A stretch of DNA of 64,000 bases from an uncultured Gammaproteobacteria bacterium (GTDB taxonomy: Bacteria; Pseudomonadota; Gammaproteobacteria; GCA-002705445; GCA-002716945), in contig CAJQLO010000001.1 of the NCBI GenBank assembly GCA_905479195.1, positions 148,340 through 212,339 of the forward strand, read 5' to 3'. The notes under the pieces were generated by a model that saw nothing but the letters and a program-made list of their open reading frames with translations, did not search any database and was not told where the DNA came from. A program made the translations under genes and the position numbers. This document shows positions 1-9,590 of this stretch, piece after piece (the stretch's first letter is position 1; each line of letters opens with the position of its first letter).

Positions 1-51
1 GAAGTTGAGGTAGCTATCGGCACTGAAGGCGACAAAAGAGGAATGATTTAA
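1..51 (+). CDS. 3' end of an unidentified protein (partial)
   Basis: The window opens inside an open frame that ends at a TAA at 49-51. Only the last 16 residues are visible, ending GTEGDKRGMI. This is too little to name a family. The gene converges on plsC, whose stop lies 7 nt further on, so no room is left for a separate terminator. Inferred as a real gene only because the frame is open to the window edge and is followed directly by a convergent gene. Confidence 0.45.
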   Translation, partial: EVEVAIGTEGDKRGMI

Positions 52-58
52 AAAATTA

Positions 59-811
59 TTAGATATGGTTTATTGATTCTGAAACTGAGTTAGCAGATTT
101 TTTTGCTAGCTCATAAGAGTCTAAGTTAGTTGCGATGATGGGTTTTTCAAAATGTACCATAACGTTAGTTGAAGATCTTCCCAAGCACCTTAAAGATATT
201 TTTATAAGCGTCTGAGTCTTGTCAGCCCAACAAACAGTATCATCGGATTTAATATTATTTGGATAATCTAAAGGATATCTAATAAATATTGGTTGAACTA
301 TAGAGTTTGACTCTGATATGCAATTAAATAGTTTGCTATGAAATTTCTTTATATCAACACCATTTCCAATTCTTCCCTCAGGGAAAAAAATAATTTTTTT
401 ATTTCTATTTATATAATCTTTCATTACATCAACAACATGATCTATATCATTTGTATCTCCTCGTTTAATAAATATTGTTCCAGTTTTGGATGATAGGTGT
501 CCAATAACTGGCCAATTTTTAATTTCAGACTTTGCTATAAAATTTGATGGTATTAATGAATTAAGAACTATGATATCAAGAAAACTGATATGATTAGAAA
601 CAAAAGCATTTGACTCTTTTGATATCTGACCTTTGAGTATTATCTTTAAACCAAATAATAAAACTAAAATCTTCATCCAGTAAAGACTAATTGTATGATG
701 TATGGGTTTTAGTTTAGAAGCAGTTTTTGGGAAGAATATCAAAATTATTAAACCAATTAAAATATGGCCTATTATTAAAGGAAATCTAAAAGATAAAAAC
801 AAGATTTTCAT
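59..811 (-). CDS. plsC: 1-acyl-sn-glycerol-3-phosphate acyltransferase (PlsC family)
   Basis: Transfers an acyl chain to the sn-2 position of lysophosphatidic acid, making phosphatidic acid for membrane phospholipids; acts at the inner membrane. The 250-residue product shows the acyltransferase motif NHISFLD (residues 73-79, catalytic His and Asp), a GTIFIKRG block (about 111-118) and FFPEG (about 142-146), in family order. The N-terminus (about residues 1-28) is a hydrophobic anchor. The start overlaps the stop of the upstream YyaL-type gene by 4 nt (ATGA), so translation is probably coupled. Family membership is clear; substrate choice among lysophospholipids is inferred. Confidence 0.85.
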   Translation of the reverse strand: MKILFLSFRFPLIIGHILIGLIILIFFPKTASKLKPIHHTISLYWMKILVLLFGLKIILKGQISKESNAFVSNHISFLDIIVLNSLIPSNFIAKSEIKNWPVIGHLSSKTGTIFIKRGDTNDIDHVVDVMKDYINRNKKIIFFPEGRIGNGVDIKKFHSKLFNCISESNSIVQPIFIRYPLDYPNNIKSDDTVCWADKTQTLIKISLRCLGRSSTNVMVHFEKPIIATNLDSYELAKKSANSVSESINHI

Positions 812-2811
812 ATTGAAATAACAGCAGATAAACTCTCATAGTCTTTAATAGGCTCTGAACAGGTATTATTTTGACAGACATATGCCGTAAACGTTCCTTG
901 ATTTATTTTTTCTTTTATTCCCTTTATAGTTACACTTTCATTATTAGCAATGAAATAGATATTGTTATTCATGATATTTAAAGCATAAATATTTTTTTTA
1001 TATTCATTGATTTTTTCTAGTTCACATCTAATTATGACTAGCTTTTTAGATATATTGGTATTTGGAGCTGCCAAATATAAGCTGCAATGAGAAAACTTAG
1101 ATCTATTTATAGAATCTGCTGCCGAACTTATAGATTTATCTACAGCTTTAATATATTTACTATTGCCTGTTAATTCATACAATTCTGATAAAACTTCAGT
1201 TGCGATACTATTTCCGGAAGGTAATGATTCATCCATATAAGATTTAGGCCTATATATTAACTCCTCATGTGTATCAGATGTGTAATAAAAACCCCCATTC
1301 TCTTGATCTTGAAAATTATTTATTAGTGAATCTGTTAAATTTTCTAAAAAGCTAAAATCTTTCTCATTCCAATCTATTTTCAAGAATTCAATACAAGCTT
1401 TCGAAAGAAAAGCATAATCATCCAGGTATGCATTAAAATAAGGCTTATCATGGTAACATGCATATAGTTTATTATTTACCCACATATTATTTCTTATAAA
1501 ATTAAAACATTTTTTAGCAGAATCATAATAATTATTATTCCCTGTAGTTTTATAAGCATTAATTAATCCAAGCATAAGAAGAGAATTCCATGAGACAAGT
1601 ATTTTTTTATCTGTTGCAGGCCGAACTCTTCCATTTCTTATTTTTAATAGTTTAGCGCATATTAAATCTGCAGAGTTTTTATTATTTATATAGCATTCTT
1701 GATTAGTTTTTGTAACATGTAGATGATATTTTCCTTCAAAGTTAGGTTTATCATATACTACAAATATTTCTTTAAATAGTTTGAGCTCATTAGCATTTAA
1801 AATATCTTTTAATTCTTCATCAGTCCAAACATAAAACTTCCCTTCCATATGTTCAGAATCAGCATCTATAGTTGAGTAAAAGCCTCCTTGTTTATCTTGC
1901 ATTTCTTCTATTGCCCACTGGCATGTCTGATTAATTTTATCTAGATATAATGAATTTTTTGTAATTTTATAAGCATTGCATAAAATATCTATCATTGGGC
2001 CATTGTCATATAACATTTTTTCAAAATGAGGAATCATCCATAATTCATCTACTGAGTATCTAAAAAATCCACCTTTTAAATGATCATAGATTCCTGCGCA
2101 TGTCATTCTTGTTAATGTAAGCTCGATTAATTCTAACGTCTCCTTATCATTTTTTTCTGTCGTCTTTATTAAAAAATCTAGATTATTGACATGAGGAAAC
2201 TTAGGAGCTGATCCAAATCCACCATGGACTTTATCTATAGATGAAATTAGTTCTGATTTTACCTTATCTAGTAAATCTTTATTTATTATATTTTTAGTTT
2301 CTTTAGTTTTATTGAGAGTCTCAAAAATATTTTTAATTTGCATATTTTGTTTGCTTATATCATCTCTTTGATTTTTATAAAAATCCATAACTCTGAGTAA
2401 AATATCTTTAAATCCAGGAAGACCATGTCTTTCAGTATCAGGAAAATAAGTTCCTGCAAAAAATGGAAATTTTTCAGGAGTCATAAAGACCGTTAATGGC
2501 CATCCACCTGTTTTTCCCGTTATTATTGTTTGTGACATTTGATAGATTTTATCTAAGTCAGGCCTTTCTTCTTTATCAAGTTTGATATTAATAAAATTAG
2601 CATTCATTAATTCTGCTGTGCCATCATCTTCGAAGGATTCATGAGCCATCACATGGCACCAATGACATGCTGAATAGCCAATAGATAACATTATGGGCTT
2701 ATTTTCTTTTTCAGCTTGGTCGAATGCTTCTTCAGACCAAGGATACCAATCTACAGGATTATCTGCATGTTGCAGAAGATATTCACTTTTTTCATTTTTT
2801 AATCTATTCAT
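808..2811 (-). CDS. YyaL/SPATA20-type thioredoxin-domain protein (DUF255)
   Basis: A 667-residue protein of the widespread YyaL/SPATA20 family: an N-terminal thioredoxin-like domain followed by a long six-hairpin, glycosidase-like helical region. The start is typical of the family (NPVDWYPW near residue 18). The CxxC centre reads CHWC at residues 49-52, followed by [16 protein letters not shown] lies near 101 and [10 protein letters not shown] near 260. The true function is unsettled. Homologues are annotated as thioredoxin-fold or N-acylglucosamine epimerase-like, but no reaction can be assigned here. It is the first gene of a two-gene unit with plsC (4-nt overlap) and diverges from lgt across 64 bp. 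Confidence 0.85.
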   Translation of the reverse strand: MNRLKNEKSEYLLQHADNPVDWYPWSEEAFDQAEKENKPIMLSIGYSACHWCHVMAHESFEDDGTAELMNANFINIKLDKEERPDLDKIYQMSQTIITGKTGGWPLTVFMTPEKFPFFAGTYFPDTERHGLPGFKDILLRVMDFYKNQRDDISKQNMQIKNIFETLNKTKETKNIINKDLLDKVKSELISSIDKVHGGFGSAPKFPHVNNLDFLIKTTEKNDKETLELIELTLTRMTCAGIYDHLKGGFFRYSVDELWMIPHFEKMLYDNGPMIDILCNAYKITKNSLYLDKINQTCQWAIEEMQDKQGGFYSTIDADSEHMEGKFYVWTDEELKDILNANELKLFKEIFVVYDKPNFEGKYHLHVTKTNQECYINNKNSADLICAKLLKIRNGRVRPATDKKILVSWNSLLMLGLINAYKTTGNNNYYDSAKKCFNFIRNNMWVNNKLYACYHDKPYFNAYLDDYAFLSKACIEFLKIDWNEKDFSFLENLTDSLINNFQDQENGGFYYTSDTHEELIYRPKSYMDESLPSGNSIATEVLSELYELTGNSKYIKAVDKSISSAADSINRSKFSHCSLYLAAPNTNISKKLVIIRCELEKINEYKKNIYALNIMNNNIYFIANNESVTIKGIKEKINQGTFTAYVCQNNTCSEPIKDYESLSAVISI

Positions 2812-2875
2812 TATTTGTTTTTATAGTACAGAATCATAGGCTATTATAATTACTAACATAATTCAATTTTTATAA

Positions 2876-3664
2876 ATGATATATATACATAATATAGACC
2901 CAATCTTATTCTCTATAGGCTTTATAGATTTATATTGGTATGGGGCAATGTATGCTATCTCATTCCTCTTGCTAGACTATTTAATGAAAAAAGAGGTTTA
3001 TCTAGGAAATTTTGATCTTAGTATAGTCATTATTGATAAGATATTATTAATTTCTATTTTTTCATTATTAATCGGTGGCAGGTTAGGTTATGCAATATTT
3101 TATAATATTGATTATTATTATTTAAATTTTAATAAAGTATTTTATATATGGGAAGGCGGGATGTCCTTTCATGGAGCTCTATTAGGAATTTTATTTGGCA
3201 TATTAGTTATTAGCATAAAGGAGAAAATTAATTTTTTTAAATTATCTGACTTCATTGTAGTATTTATTCCCCTAGGATTACTTCTTGGAAGAATTGGAAA
3301 TTTTATTAATTCAGAATTATATGGTATGCCGACCAATGGTAATTGGGGCGTTATCTTTACAAAGATTGACTCTATTCCCAGACATCCATCCATGTTATAT
3401 GAATCATTTTTGGAAGGGTTTATTTTATTTATAATATTAAAGATTATATATAATAAAAAACCTATGACAGGGAAGTTAAGTGCTTTATTTTTAATATATT
3501 ATGCGTTTTTTAGGTTTATAGTAGAGTTTGTTAGAGTGCCAGATATTCAGATTGGATACTTATATAATGATTGGTTAACAATGGGAATGCTTTTAAGTAT
3601 TCCAATGTTTTTAGTTGGTTTAATTATATATTATTTATCTATTCAAGGTAAAATAGAAAGATGA
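2876..3664 (+). CDS. lgt: Prolipoprotein diacylglyceryl transferase
   Basis: Moves diacylglycerol from phosphatidylglycerol onto the lipobox cysteine of prolipoproteins, the first step of lipoprotein maturation, in the inner membrane. The 262-residue product has about seven hydrophobic segments, the HGALLG motif (residues 99-104, essential His), the family signature [13 protein letters not shown] (138-150) and HPSMLYE (160-166). It is slightly shorter than the E. coli enzyme. It overlaps thyA by 4 nt, and thyA overlaps folA by 4 nt, so the three genes form a tight operon. lgt-thyA is a common gammaproteobacterial pair. Confidence 0.96.
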   Translation: MIYIHNIDPILFSIGFIDLYWYGAMYAISFLLLDYLMKKEVYLGNFDLSIVIIDKILLISIFSLLIGGRLGYAIFYNIDYYYLNFNKVFYIWEGGMSFHGALLGILFGILVISIKEKINFFKLSDFIVVFIPLGLLLGRIGNFINSELYGMPTNGNWGVIFTKIDSIPRHPSMLYESFLEGFILFIILKIIYNKKPMTGKLSALFLIYYAFFRFIVEFVRVPDIQIGYLYNDWLTMGMLLSIPMFLVGLIIYYLSIQGKIER

Positions 3665-4455
3665 AACAGTACCATGATTTATTGAAACATGTTTTGTCTC
3701 AAGGGCAAGAGAAATCTGATAGAACAGGAACAGGCACACTGTCTATTTTTGGACACCAAATGAGATTTAATTTAGAAGATGGCTTCCCATTATTAACAAC
3801 TAAGAAAATTCATTTTAAGTCAGTAGCCTATGAGCTTTTATGGTTTTTAAAAGGTAGTACGAACATCGCATATTTGAAAGAAAATAATATAAAAATATGG
3901 GATGAATGGGCTGACTCGAAAGGTGAGTTAGGTCCGATTTATGGTAACCAATGGAGATCATGGATTTCTTCTAATGGAGTTAAGTTTGATCAAATTACAG
4001 ATGTGATAGAAGGGATTAAGAACAACCCTGACTCAAGAAGGCATGTTGTATCTGCCTGGAATGTTGGTGAAATTGATAATATGAAGTTGCCCCCATGCCA
4101 TATTCTTTTCCAGTTTTATGTGCTCAATAATAAATTATCATGTCAGTTGTATCAAAGAAGTGCAGATATCTTTTTAGGGGTGCCTTTTAACATAGCTTCG
4201 TATGCTTTATTAACCATGATGATTGCAGATCAATGCGGACTTGGATATGGTGAGTTTATTCACACATTTGGTGATGCTCATATTTATACTAATCATATAG
4301 AGCAGGTCCAACAGCAATTAAAGAGGGATTTTAGGCCTCTCCCTAATTTAAGTATAAAAAAAAATATTCACTCGATATATGATTATGTATATGATGATTT
4401 TATTTTAGATAATTATAATCCACATAGTCACATTAAAGCGAAAGTTGCCATATGA
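3661..4455 (+). CDS. thyA: Thymidylate synthase
   Basis: Methylates dUMP to dTMP using methylene-tetrahydrofolate, releasing dihydrofolate for the FolA encoded next. At 264 residues it matches the E. coli length exactly. It keeps Arg21 in DRTGTGT, the nucleophile Cys146 in LPPCH, the phosphate-binding QRSADIFLG, and the HTFGDAHIY block near residue 201. It overlaps lgt upstream and folA downstream by 4 nt each. Pairing with folA recycles the dihydrofolate product. This is the classical folate-dependent enzyme, not flavin-dependent ThyX. Confidence 0.98.
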   Translation: MKQYHDLLKHVLSQGQEKSDRTGTGTLSIFGHQMRFNLEDGFPLLTTKKIHFKSVAYELLWFLKGSTNIAYLKENNIKIWDEWADSKGELGPIYGNQWRSWISSNGVKFDQITDVIEGIKNNPDSRRHVVSAWNVGEIDNMKLPPCHILFQFYVLNNKLSCQLYQRSADIFLGVPFNIASYALLTMMIADQCGLGYGEFIHTFGDAHIYTNHIEQVQQQLKRDFRPLPNLSIKKNIHSIYDYVYDDFILDNYNPHSHIKAKVAI

Positions 4456-4955
4456 GTATTAAAGCACCTCCTTTATCAATAGTAGTTGCTATGGATGAGA
4501 ATCGTTTGATTGGAAATAAAAATAAAATCCCTTGGCATATTCCTGGAGAATTAAAGCGTTTTAGAGAAATAACTATGGGCAAACCAATTGTTATGGGTAG
4601 GAAAACCCATGAATCTATAGGCAGGGTTTTAGATGGGAGGCAGAATATAGTTTTATCATCAAATCCTTTATATAAAAAAGAAGGAGTCACTGTATATCAT
4701 AATTTTTTGAATATCATTAATGATTTTTCTGATCATGATGAGGTCATGATTATAGGGGGTTCTGAAATATATAAAATTGCACTTCCATATACCAGTAAAT
4801 TATATATAACTCATATTAATAAGAAATATTCAGGAGATACATGGTTTCCAGAGGTTGATTATTCTAAATGGAAAATAATTAATAGCCAAGAGTTTATAAA
4901 TAAAGATATAAGTACTCAATACACAATAAAGACATATCTCAAGGTTAATGTATAA
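4452..4955 (+). CDS. folA: Dihydrofolate reductase
   Basis: Reduces dihydrofolate to tetrahydrofolate with NADPH. The 167-residue protein carries the N-terminal [11 protein letters not shown], the [13 protein letters not shown] active-site helix, the [10 protein letters not shown] cofactor loop and MIIGGSEIY. The substrate-protonating acid, Asp27 in E. coli, appears to be Glu33 here (PGELKRF), the residue found in vertebrate enzymes. Translation is coupled to thyA through a 4-nt overlap. The last 11 nt overlap the convergent apaG gene, so the two transcripts must be antisense at their 3' ends. Confidence 0.95.
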   Translation: MSIKAPPLSIVVAMDENRLIGNKNKIPWHIPGELKRFREITMGKPIVMGRKTHESIGRVLDGRQNIVLSSNPLYKKEGVTVYHNFLNIINDFSDHDEVMIIGGSEIYKIALPYTSKLYITHINKKYSGDTWFPEVDYSKWKIINSQEFINKDISTQYTIKTYLKVNV

Positions 4956-5334
4956 CCCTGGGTATGGTTAAGACAAATTCAGGAATTTCTGCATCAAAAT
5001 AATTTTCAGAATCATTTATCATCTGATAACTACCCTTCATTGTTCCAAGCGAGGTTTCTAAAAAAGTCCCACTGGTATATTGGTATTCACCACCGGGATT
5101 AATATATGGCTGATCTCCAACCACACCCTCACCTTTTACATTTTGTACTTTACCATTAGCATCCTCAATCACCCAATGTCTGGATAATAATTTGGCACCT
5201 ATATTCCCTTTATTAGTTATAGAAACTGTATATAGAAAATAAAACTTATTATTCTCAGGATCTGATTCCTGATGAAGATATGTTGTATCTATTGATATTA
5301 AAATTTCGTTATTATCTTTTGACATATTTTTCAC
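4945..5334 (-). CDS. apaG: ApaG (DUF525) protein
   Basis: ApaG-domain protein with an immunoglobulin-like beta fold, historically linked to cobalt resistance and magnesium efflux; its biochemical role is not established. The 129-residue product has the family core: RHWVIEDANG (52-61), GEGVVGDQP (68-76), and the YTSGT...GTMKGSYQM block (about 86-105). In many proteobacteria apaG lies beside ksgA and apaH; here it stands alone, convergent with and overlapping folA by 11 nt. Its start faces the LETM1-like gene across 99 bp. An alternative start at Met4 (MSKDNN) is possible. Confidence 0.9.
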   Translation of the reverse strand: MKNMSKDNNEILISIDTTYLHQESDPENNKFYFLYTVSITNKGNIGAKLLSRHWVIEDANGKVQNVKGEGVVGDQPYINPGGEYQYTSGTFLETSLGTMKGSYQMINDSENYFDAEIPEFVLTIPRVIH

Positions 5335-5433
5335 TTATTGTTTAGTTATAAACTATTTGAATTTATGAATTACTGTTAACATAGTACATTAGGTAATTTT
5401 AGACATTTTAAATTAATATTAAAAGTAAAATTT

Positions 5434-5772
5434 ATGAAAATTGATGATTTAAATTTGTTTAGGACCATTATGGAAAAGTATACTTCGAATAAAACGAAGG
5501 TCTTGAGTTCTCTTAACAAATTAAAAAAAATTCTTGCTTCAGAATCTCAAGAGACAACTGAGATGCTAGAGATATATAGAAAGTATGCTGCTGGTGAAGA
5601 GGTTGACAAGGCTACGATGGATAAGGCAAATAATCAATTTACAGATTTAATTAAAAATGTAGGATTAATTGGGGTATTTGCTTTGCCTGGCGGGCTGGTT
5701 GCAATACCTTTATTAGTAAAGCTTGGCAAGAAACTTGGTATAGATATTTTACCAAAGAGTTACAAGGATTAG
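5434..5772 (+). CDS. Small LETM1-like protein of unknown function
   Basis: A 112-residue protein. The first 75 residues are charged and predicted helical (repeated Lys/Glu, LNKLKKILASES). They are followed by a hydrophobic, glycine-rich stretch GVFALPGGLVAIPLLVKLG (about 79-97) and the ending ILPKSYKD. The LPGG...LP(K/S)S arrangement resembles the membrane-proximal part of LETM1-domain proteins, which in mitochondria act in cation/proton exchange or ribosome contact. The resemblance is my own reading from the motif and is not proven. Its stop abuts the stop of the convergent membrane-protein gene with no gap. No operon partner is visible. Confidence 0.55.
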   Translation: MKIDDLNLFRTIMEKYTSNKTKVLSSLNKLKKILASESQETTEMLEIYRKYAAGEEVDKATMDKANNQFTDLIKNVGLIGVFALPGGLVAIPLLVKLGKKLGIDILPKSYKD

Positions 5773-6210
5773 TTAAATATTCCCGCCTCTTTTTTGTATG
5801 CTTATGCCAAGAATTAATGATGGCATTAAAAGAATTACAAAACCACTAAGAAACTGGTAAAAGATGTCAAGATCCATTACATTCAGTAAGGCAGCAAATA
5901 TGAAGTTTATCCATATATAGAAGAATAAAAGAAACTTATCTGGATTCTTAACCCAAGTCATATGTTGCAACATTAACGTTGTTGGCAGTTTTCCATGCAG
6001 GCCATATAAAGTTGTAACCATCAATATTGATACTACAGTGCTAACCAATATCGATTTAGCTAATAATGCAGAAGCGCCTACTGAAATTAACATATTATTT
6101 ACAAATGACAGGTAGCCTTCGCTCCATAACCAGACAAGTATTACAGAATATGCTCCATATGAGAATGCTCTCACGCCTTCGGCACTTATTGATTTCCATG
6201 GATCACCCAT
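5773..6210 (-). CDS. Orphan integral membrane protein
   Basis: A 145-residue protein with about four predicted membrane spans (roughly 16-36, 42-69, 92-110 and 114-137). A short loop holds GLHGKLPTTLMLQHMTWVKNP (about 70-90), and the C-terminus is basic (IQKRGGNI). I do not recognise a family. It lies alone on the minus strand between the LETM1-like gene (stops adjacent) and gmk (divergent, 73 bp). The frame is clean and codon use looks like that of its neighbours, so I treat it as a real gene of unknown function. Confidence 0.6.
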   Translation of the reverse strand: MGDPWKSISAEGVRAFSYGAYSVILVWLWSEGYLSFVNNMLISVGASALLAKSILVSTVVSILMVTTLYGLHGKLPTTLMLQHMTWVKNPDKFLLFFYIWINFIFAALLNVMDLDIFYQFLSGFVILLMPSLILGISIQKRGGNI

Positions 6211-6283
6211 AACTTTATCTCCTTAACCTTATATAATGTATTATAATCCAATTTTAGAACTATGGTTAAGCATTAATTAACAT

Positions 6284-6898
6284 ATGAGAAAGATATTCAT
6301 AATAAGCGCCCCATCAGGTGCTGGGAAAACCAGCTTAGTAAGAGAGGTATGTAAAAATTTGAGCTTTATTAGGCCCGCAGTGTCTTTTACCACTAGAAAA
6401 ATAAGGGATTCTGAGATAGATGAGAAAGATTATTTTTTTATTAATAAAGATGAATTTTCAGATAAAATTAAAAAAAAAGAGTTCCTTGAACACCAAAATG
6501 TATATGGAAACCTATATGGCACAACATTAGATTCTATTAGCAAAATTTCAGATCAAGAGCTTGATGTTATTTTAGAGATTGATTACAAGGGAATGTTAGC
6601 AGTAAAGAAGGCTATTCCTGAAGCAATCTCAATTTATATCATTCCTCCTAGCATTGAAATACTGAGAAGTAGACTGGAACATAGGGCTGAAGACGATGAA
6701 TCTGTTATACAAACTAGAATGGAATCATCTCTAAAAGAGTTGGAATATGCTAAATATGCAGATTTTACACTCATTAATGATAATTTTAATTTAGCATTGA
6801 ATTCACTTATTGGGATTATCTTATTTAAAAAAACCCCAATAGAGCACGTAAAAGACTATATGTATAAACTCATATCACTAAATAAGCTGATTGTTTAA
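6284..6898 (+). CDS. gmk: Guanylate kinase
   Basis: Phosphorylates GMP to GDP with ATP in purine nucleotide synthesis. The 204-residue protein has the P-loop APSGAGKTS (residues 9-17), the GMP-binding SFTTRKIRDSE region (34-44), EHQNVYGNLYGT (69-80) and the lid sequence with RAEDDE. The signature normally has Gly before the DYFF motif; here it reads DEKDYFF, a mild deviation. It begins the gmk-rpoZ-spoT order standard in gammaproteobacteria; 47 bp separate it from rpoZ, where a second promoter can be proposed. Confidence 0.96.
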   Translation: MRKIFIISAPSGAGKTSLVREVCKNLSFIRPAVSFTTRKIRDSEIDEKDYFFINKDEFSDKIKKKEFLEHQNVYGNLYGTTLDSISKISDQELDVILEIDYKGMLAVKKAIPEAISIYIIPPSIEILRSRLEHRAEDDESVIQTRMESSLKELEYAKYADFTLINDNFNLALNSLIGIILFKKTPIEHVKDYMYKLISLNKLIV

Positions 6899-6918
6899 AA
6901 AGTTTATTCTGATACAAT
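6891..6918 (+). promoter_or_regulatory. Candidate sigma-70 promoter for rpoZ-spoT
   Basis: TTGTTT at 6891-6896 and TACAAT at 6913-6918 are separated by 16 nt, close to the TTGACA/TATAAT consensus and spacing. The expected start near 6925 leaves a short leader before the rpoZ ATG at 6946. The -35 lies over the final codons of gmk. This is a pattern match only. Confidence 0.4.
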
Positions 6919-6945
6919 GTCAAGATTAAATATGGGTGAAATATA

Positions 6946-7410
6946 ATGGCAAGAATAACAATAGAAGATTGTTTAAAAGTTATCGACAATGCATTTGATA
7001 TATGTTCATTAGCTGGGAAAAGAGCAAAAGACCTTGCGGCAGGTGCCGAACCTCTTATTGATTGCGATGATAAGCCAACAGTTATAGCCCTAAGAGAAAT
7101 TGCTGCAGAAAAAATAGGAATGGATTATTTTGAAATCAGTAATAAACAGAAAATTGAAAGTCAACTTTTTGGTAGTGGCATTACCGAAGAAGAAGTTGTT
7201 AATGAGCTAAGTCAAAAATTAGATGAGATGCCCTCGGTGGAATCTTTATCATCGTCTGCTTCAACAGAAGCTCCAGACACATCTAGTGAAGCACCTTTAG
7301 TGGAATCTTTATCATCGTCTGCTTCAACAGAAGCTCCAGACACATCTAGTGAAGCACCTTTGGAAATTAAAAAAGTTATAGAAGACTCTGAAGAAATAAA
7401 ATCAGAATAA
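6946..7410 (+). CDS. rpoZ: RNA polymerase omega subunit with duplicated acidic C-terminal tail
   Basis: Assembly and stability subunit of RNA polymerase that also forms part of the ppGpp site 1. The conserved core occupies residues 1 to about 80 (MARITIEDCLKVIDNAFD, then the K-rich R-A-K-D-L segment and ALREIAAEKI). E. coli omega has 91 residues; this product has 154. The excess comes from a low-complexity Ser/Glu/Pro/Ala tail that contains two copies of a 21-residue unit (98-118 and 119-139, starting VESLSSSAST) encoded by a 63-bp direct repeat. spoT follows after 19 nt, as in E. coli. Confidence 0.95.
   Translation: MARITIEDCLKVIDNAFDICSLAGKRAKDLAAGAEPLIDCDDKPTVIALREIAAEKIGMDYFEISNKQKIESQLFGSGITEEEVVNELSQKLDEMPSVESLSSSASTEAPDTSSEAPLVESLSSSASTEAPDTSSEAPLEIKKVIEDSEEIKSE
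7237..7362 (+). repeat. 63-bp tandem duplication within rpoZ
   Basis: Copy 1 is 7237-7299 and copy 2 is 7300-7362. By eye they are identical except for the last base (TTA versus TTG, both Leu). The unit is exactly 21 codons, so the reading frame is kept and only the acidic tail is lengthened. Near-identity including third codon positions suggests a recent duplication. Confidence 0.95.
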
Positions 7411-7429
7411 TTATAGGCCATTATTAGTA

Positions 7430-9589
7430 ATGGATAAAAAACCAAACAATAAGAGTTCTGACGAATTCAATACATCTAGTAAAATATATATTGATTTTAA
7501 AAAAAAACTTCAGAAATATTTAAACCCTTATCAGATAAAAAAAATAGAAAAAGCTTTCAATACTGCGCGTATTGCTCATAAAGGACAACTAAGGAAGTCT
7601 GGCGAAGAATATATTCACCATCCGCTTTCTGCAGCGTCAATACTAGCAGACTTTCATTTAGACCATGAGTCTATAATGGCAGCAATATTACATGATGTTA
7701 TAGAAGATACAGAAATTGAGAAAGATAACTTAAAAAATACATTTGGCGTCAAGGTAGCTGAGTTAGTTGATGGAGTCAGTAAACTTGATAAGTTAAGTTT
7801 TTCAACAAAAGAAGAAGCAGACGCAGCAAATTTAAGAAAAATGATCATGGCAATGAGTCAAGATATCAGGGTCATACTAATAAAGCTTGCCGATAGAAGG
7901 CATAATTTAGAAACTATTAGCGCTCTAAATTTTAAACAAAGAAAAAAAATAGGAAGGGAGACCCTTGAGATATTTGCGCCTATTGCCCTCCGTCTTGGCA
8001 TTCACTCTTTAAATAAAGAATTAGAAGATCTAGCATTTGAAACTGTTTACCCTTTAAGGTTTAAAACTCTTCAAAATGAGATTAAAAAATCTAGAGGAAA
8101 TAGACATGAGTTAATGGGTAAAATTAGAAAGGTTATAGAGGTAAAACTTAAAAATGAAGGCCTGGATATAGAGGTTATTGCTCGAGAAAAACATGTTTAT
8201 GGGTTGTATAAAAAAATGAAACTAAAAGAAGTTAATTTTTCACATATCAATGATGTTTTTGGTGTGCGCATTATTGTTACTTCAACAGATGATTGTTATA
8301 GATCTCTTGGAATTATTCATAATTTATATACTCCTGTGCCTGGCAGGTTTAAGGATTATATTGCCATACCAAAATCTAATGGATATCAATCACTTCATAC
8401 TTCAATAATTGGTCCTCATGGATTACCTATAGAAATGCAGATTAGAACTAAAGATATGAATATACTAGCTGAGTCAGGAATTGCTTCTCATTGGTTTTAT
8501 AAAAGCAAGGGTACCCCCTCATTAGAAAATTATACTAAAGAGCAGCAGTGGATTACAAATTTGCTTAGCATTCAGAGAGATTCTGGAAATCCTAAAGAGT
8601 ATCTAGAGAGTATTAAGGCAGATTTACATCCAGGGAAAGTTTATGTCTTTACCCCTAAAGGCAATATATTGGAACTACCCAAGAGATCAACTATTATTGA
8701 TTATGCATATGCTGTGCATACTGATGTAGGTAATAATTATGCGTTTGCGGAAGTTGATGGCTTGCCTGTTTCGGCTAATACTATTTTAAAAAATGGACAA
8801 AGAGTAGAGATTAATACAAAAAAAAATTTACGACCAGACCCAGGATGGTTAAGTTTTGTTGTTACAGAGAAAGCTAGGCACTCAATCAGAGCTTCATTAA
8901 AATTAATTAAGCGTAATGATGCAATAGAGTTGGGAAGAAAATTATTGGAGTCTTCATTTAATGATTTTGGAATTAAATTAAGCGAGATACCAGAGAAAAC
9001 ACTAAAAATTGTTTTAGAAGAATATTCATGCCATATTATTGAAGATCTTTATGCTGAGATTGGGCTAGGAAATAGAATAGCAAAATTAGTTGCTATGAGA
9101 ATATCTCCAACCGATATGGTAAGTAAGAATATAGGTCCATCTAGTGGTGTTCAAATCAGAGGCACTGAAGGGCTTGTTATATCTTATGCTAAGTGTTGTT
9201 TCCCTATTCCGGGAGACTCTATTATTGGCTATATAAGTCAGGAAAAAGGTATTGTTGTTCATAGACAGGTTTGCAGGAGCATCAAGCGCACCAAGAAAAC
9301 ACAAGAAACAACATTAGATTTACTATGGGATGAAAATATAGACGATAGCTTTAATGCATGTATTAAGGTTGAGGTTGAAAATGTCAGAGGTGTATTAGCA
9401 TTAATTTCATCCCAAATAGCACAGAATGATTGTAATATAGAAAGTGTGACATATGACGATACAAAAGAGACTGGACATAATATAATGGTGTTTATAGTTT
9501 CTGTAATGGATATTAAAATATTGACAAAATTAGTTAATAAACTTAAAAAGAATGAACATGTATTAAACGTAGAAAGGAAAAAAAGTTAA
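7430..9589 (+). CDS. spoT: Bifunctional (p)ppGpp synthetase/hydrolase SpoT
   Basis: Makes and degrades the stringent-response alarmone. The 719 residues show an intact hydrolase domain (IHHP at 62-65, the HD motif in ILHDVIEDT at 86-94, LADRRHN at 153-159), a synthetase domain (YGLYKKM near 253, RFKDYIAIPKSNGYQSLHT near 305, EMQIRT near 342), TGS (VYVFTPKGNI near 405), a Cys-rich segment (CCFPIPGDSI near 583) and a C-terminal ACT domain. With the HD residues present it should be SpoT/Rel-like rather than hydrolase-dead RelA. It lies between rpoZ and ubiE. Confidence 0.95.
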   Translation: MDKKPNNKSSDEFNTSSKIYIDFKKKLQKYLNPYQIKKIEKAFNTARIAHKGQLRKSGEEYIHHPLSAASILADFHLDHESIMAAILHDVIEDTEIEKDNLKNTFGVKVAELVDGVSKLDKLSFSTKEEADAANLRKMIMAMSQDIRVILIKLADRRHNLETISALNFKQRKKIGRETLEIFAPIALRLGIHSLNKELEDLAFETVYPLRFKTLQNEIKKSRGNRHELMGKIRKVIEVKLKNEGLDIEVIAREKHVYGLYKKMKLKEVNFSHINDVFGVRIIVTSTDDCYRSLGIIHNLYTPVPGRFKDYIAIPKSNGYQSLHTSIIGPHGLPIEMQIRTKDMNILAESGIASHWFYKSKGTPSLENYTKEQQWITNLLSIQRDSGNPKEYLESIKADLHPGKVYVFTPKGNILELPKRSTIIDYAYAVHTDVGNNYAFAEVDGLPVSANTILKNGQRVEINTKKNLRPDPGWLSFVVTEKARHSIRASLKLIKRNDAIELGRKLLESSFNDFGIKLSEIPEKTLKIVLEEYSCHIIEDLYAEIGLGNRIAKLVAMRISPTDMVSKNIGPSSGVQIRGTEGLVISYAKCCFPIPGDSIIGYISQEKGIVVHRQVCRSIKRTKKTQETTLDLLWDENIDDSFNACIKVEVENVRGVLALISSQIAQNDCNIESVTYDDTKETGHNIMVFIVSVMDIKILTKLVNKLKKNEHVLNVERKKS

Positions 9590-9590
9590 G

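Noticed and set aside
7212..7445. Repeat-containing minus-strand frame over rpoZ
   Set aside because: It is the antisense of the duplicated omega tail; the + strand product is well supported by the conserved N-terminal core.
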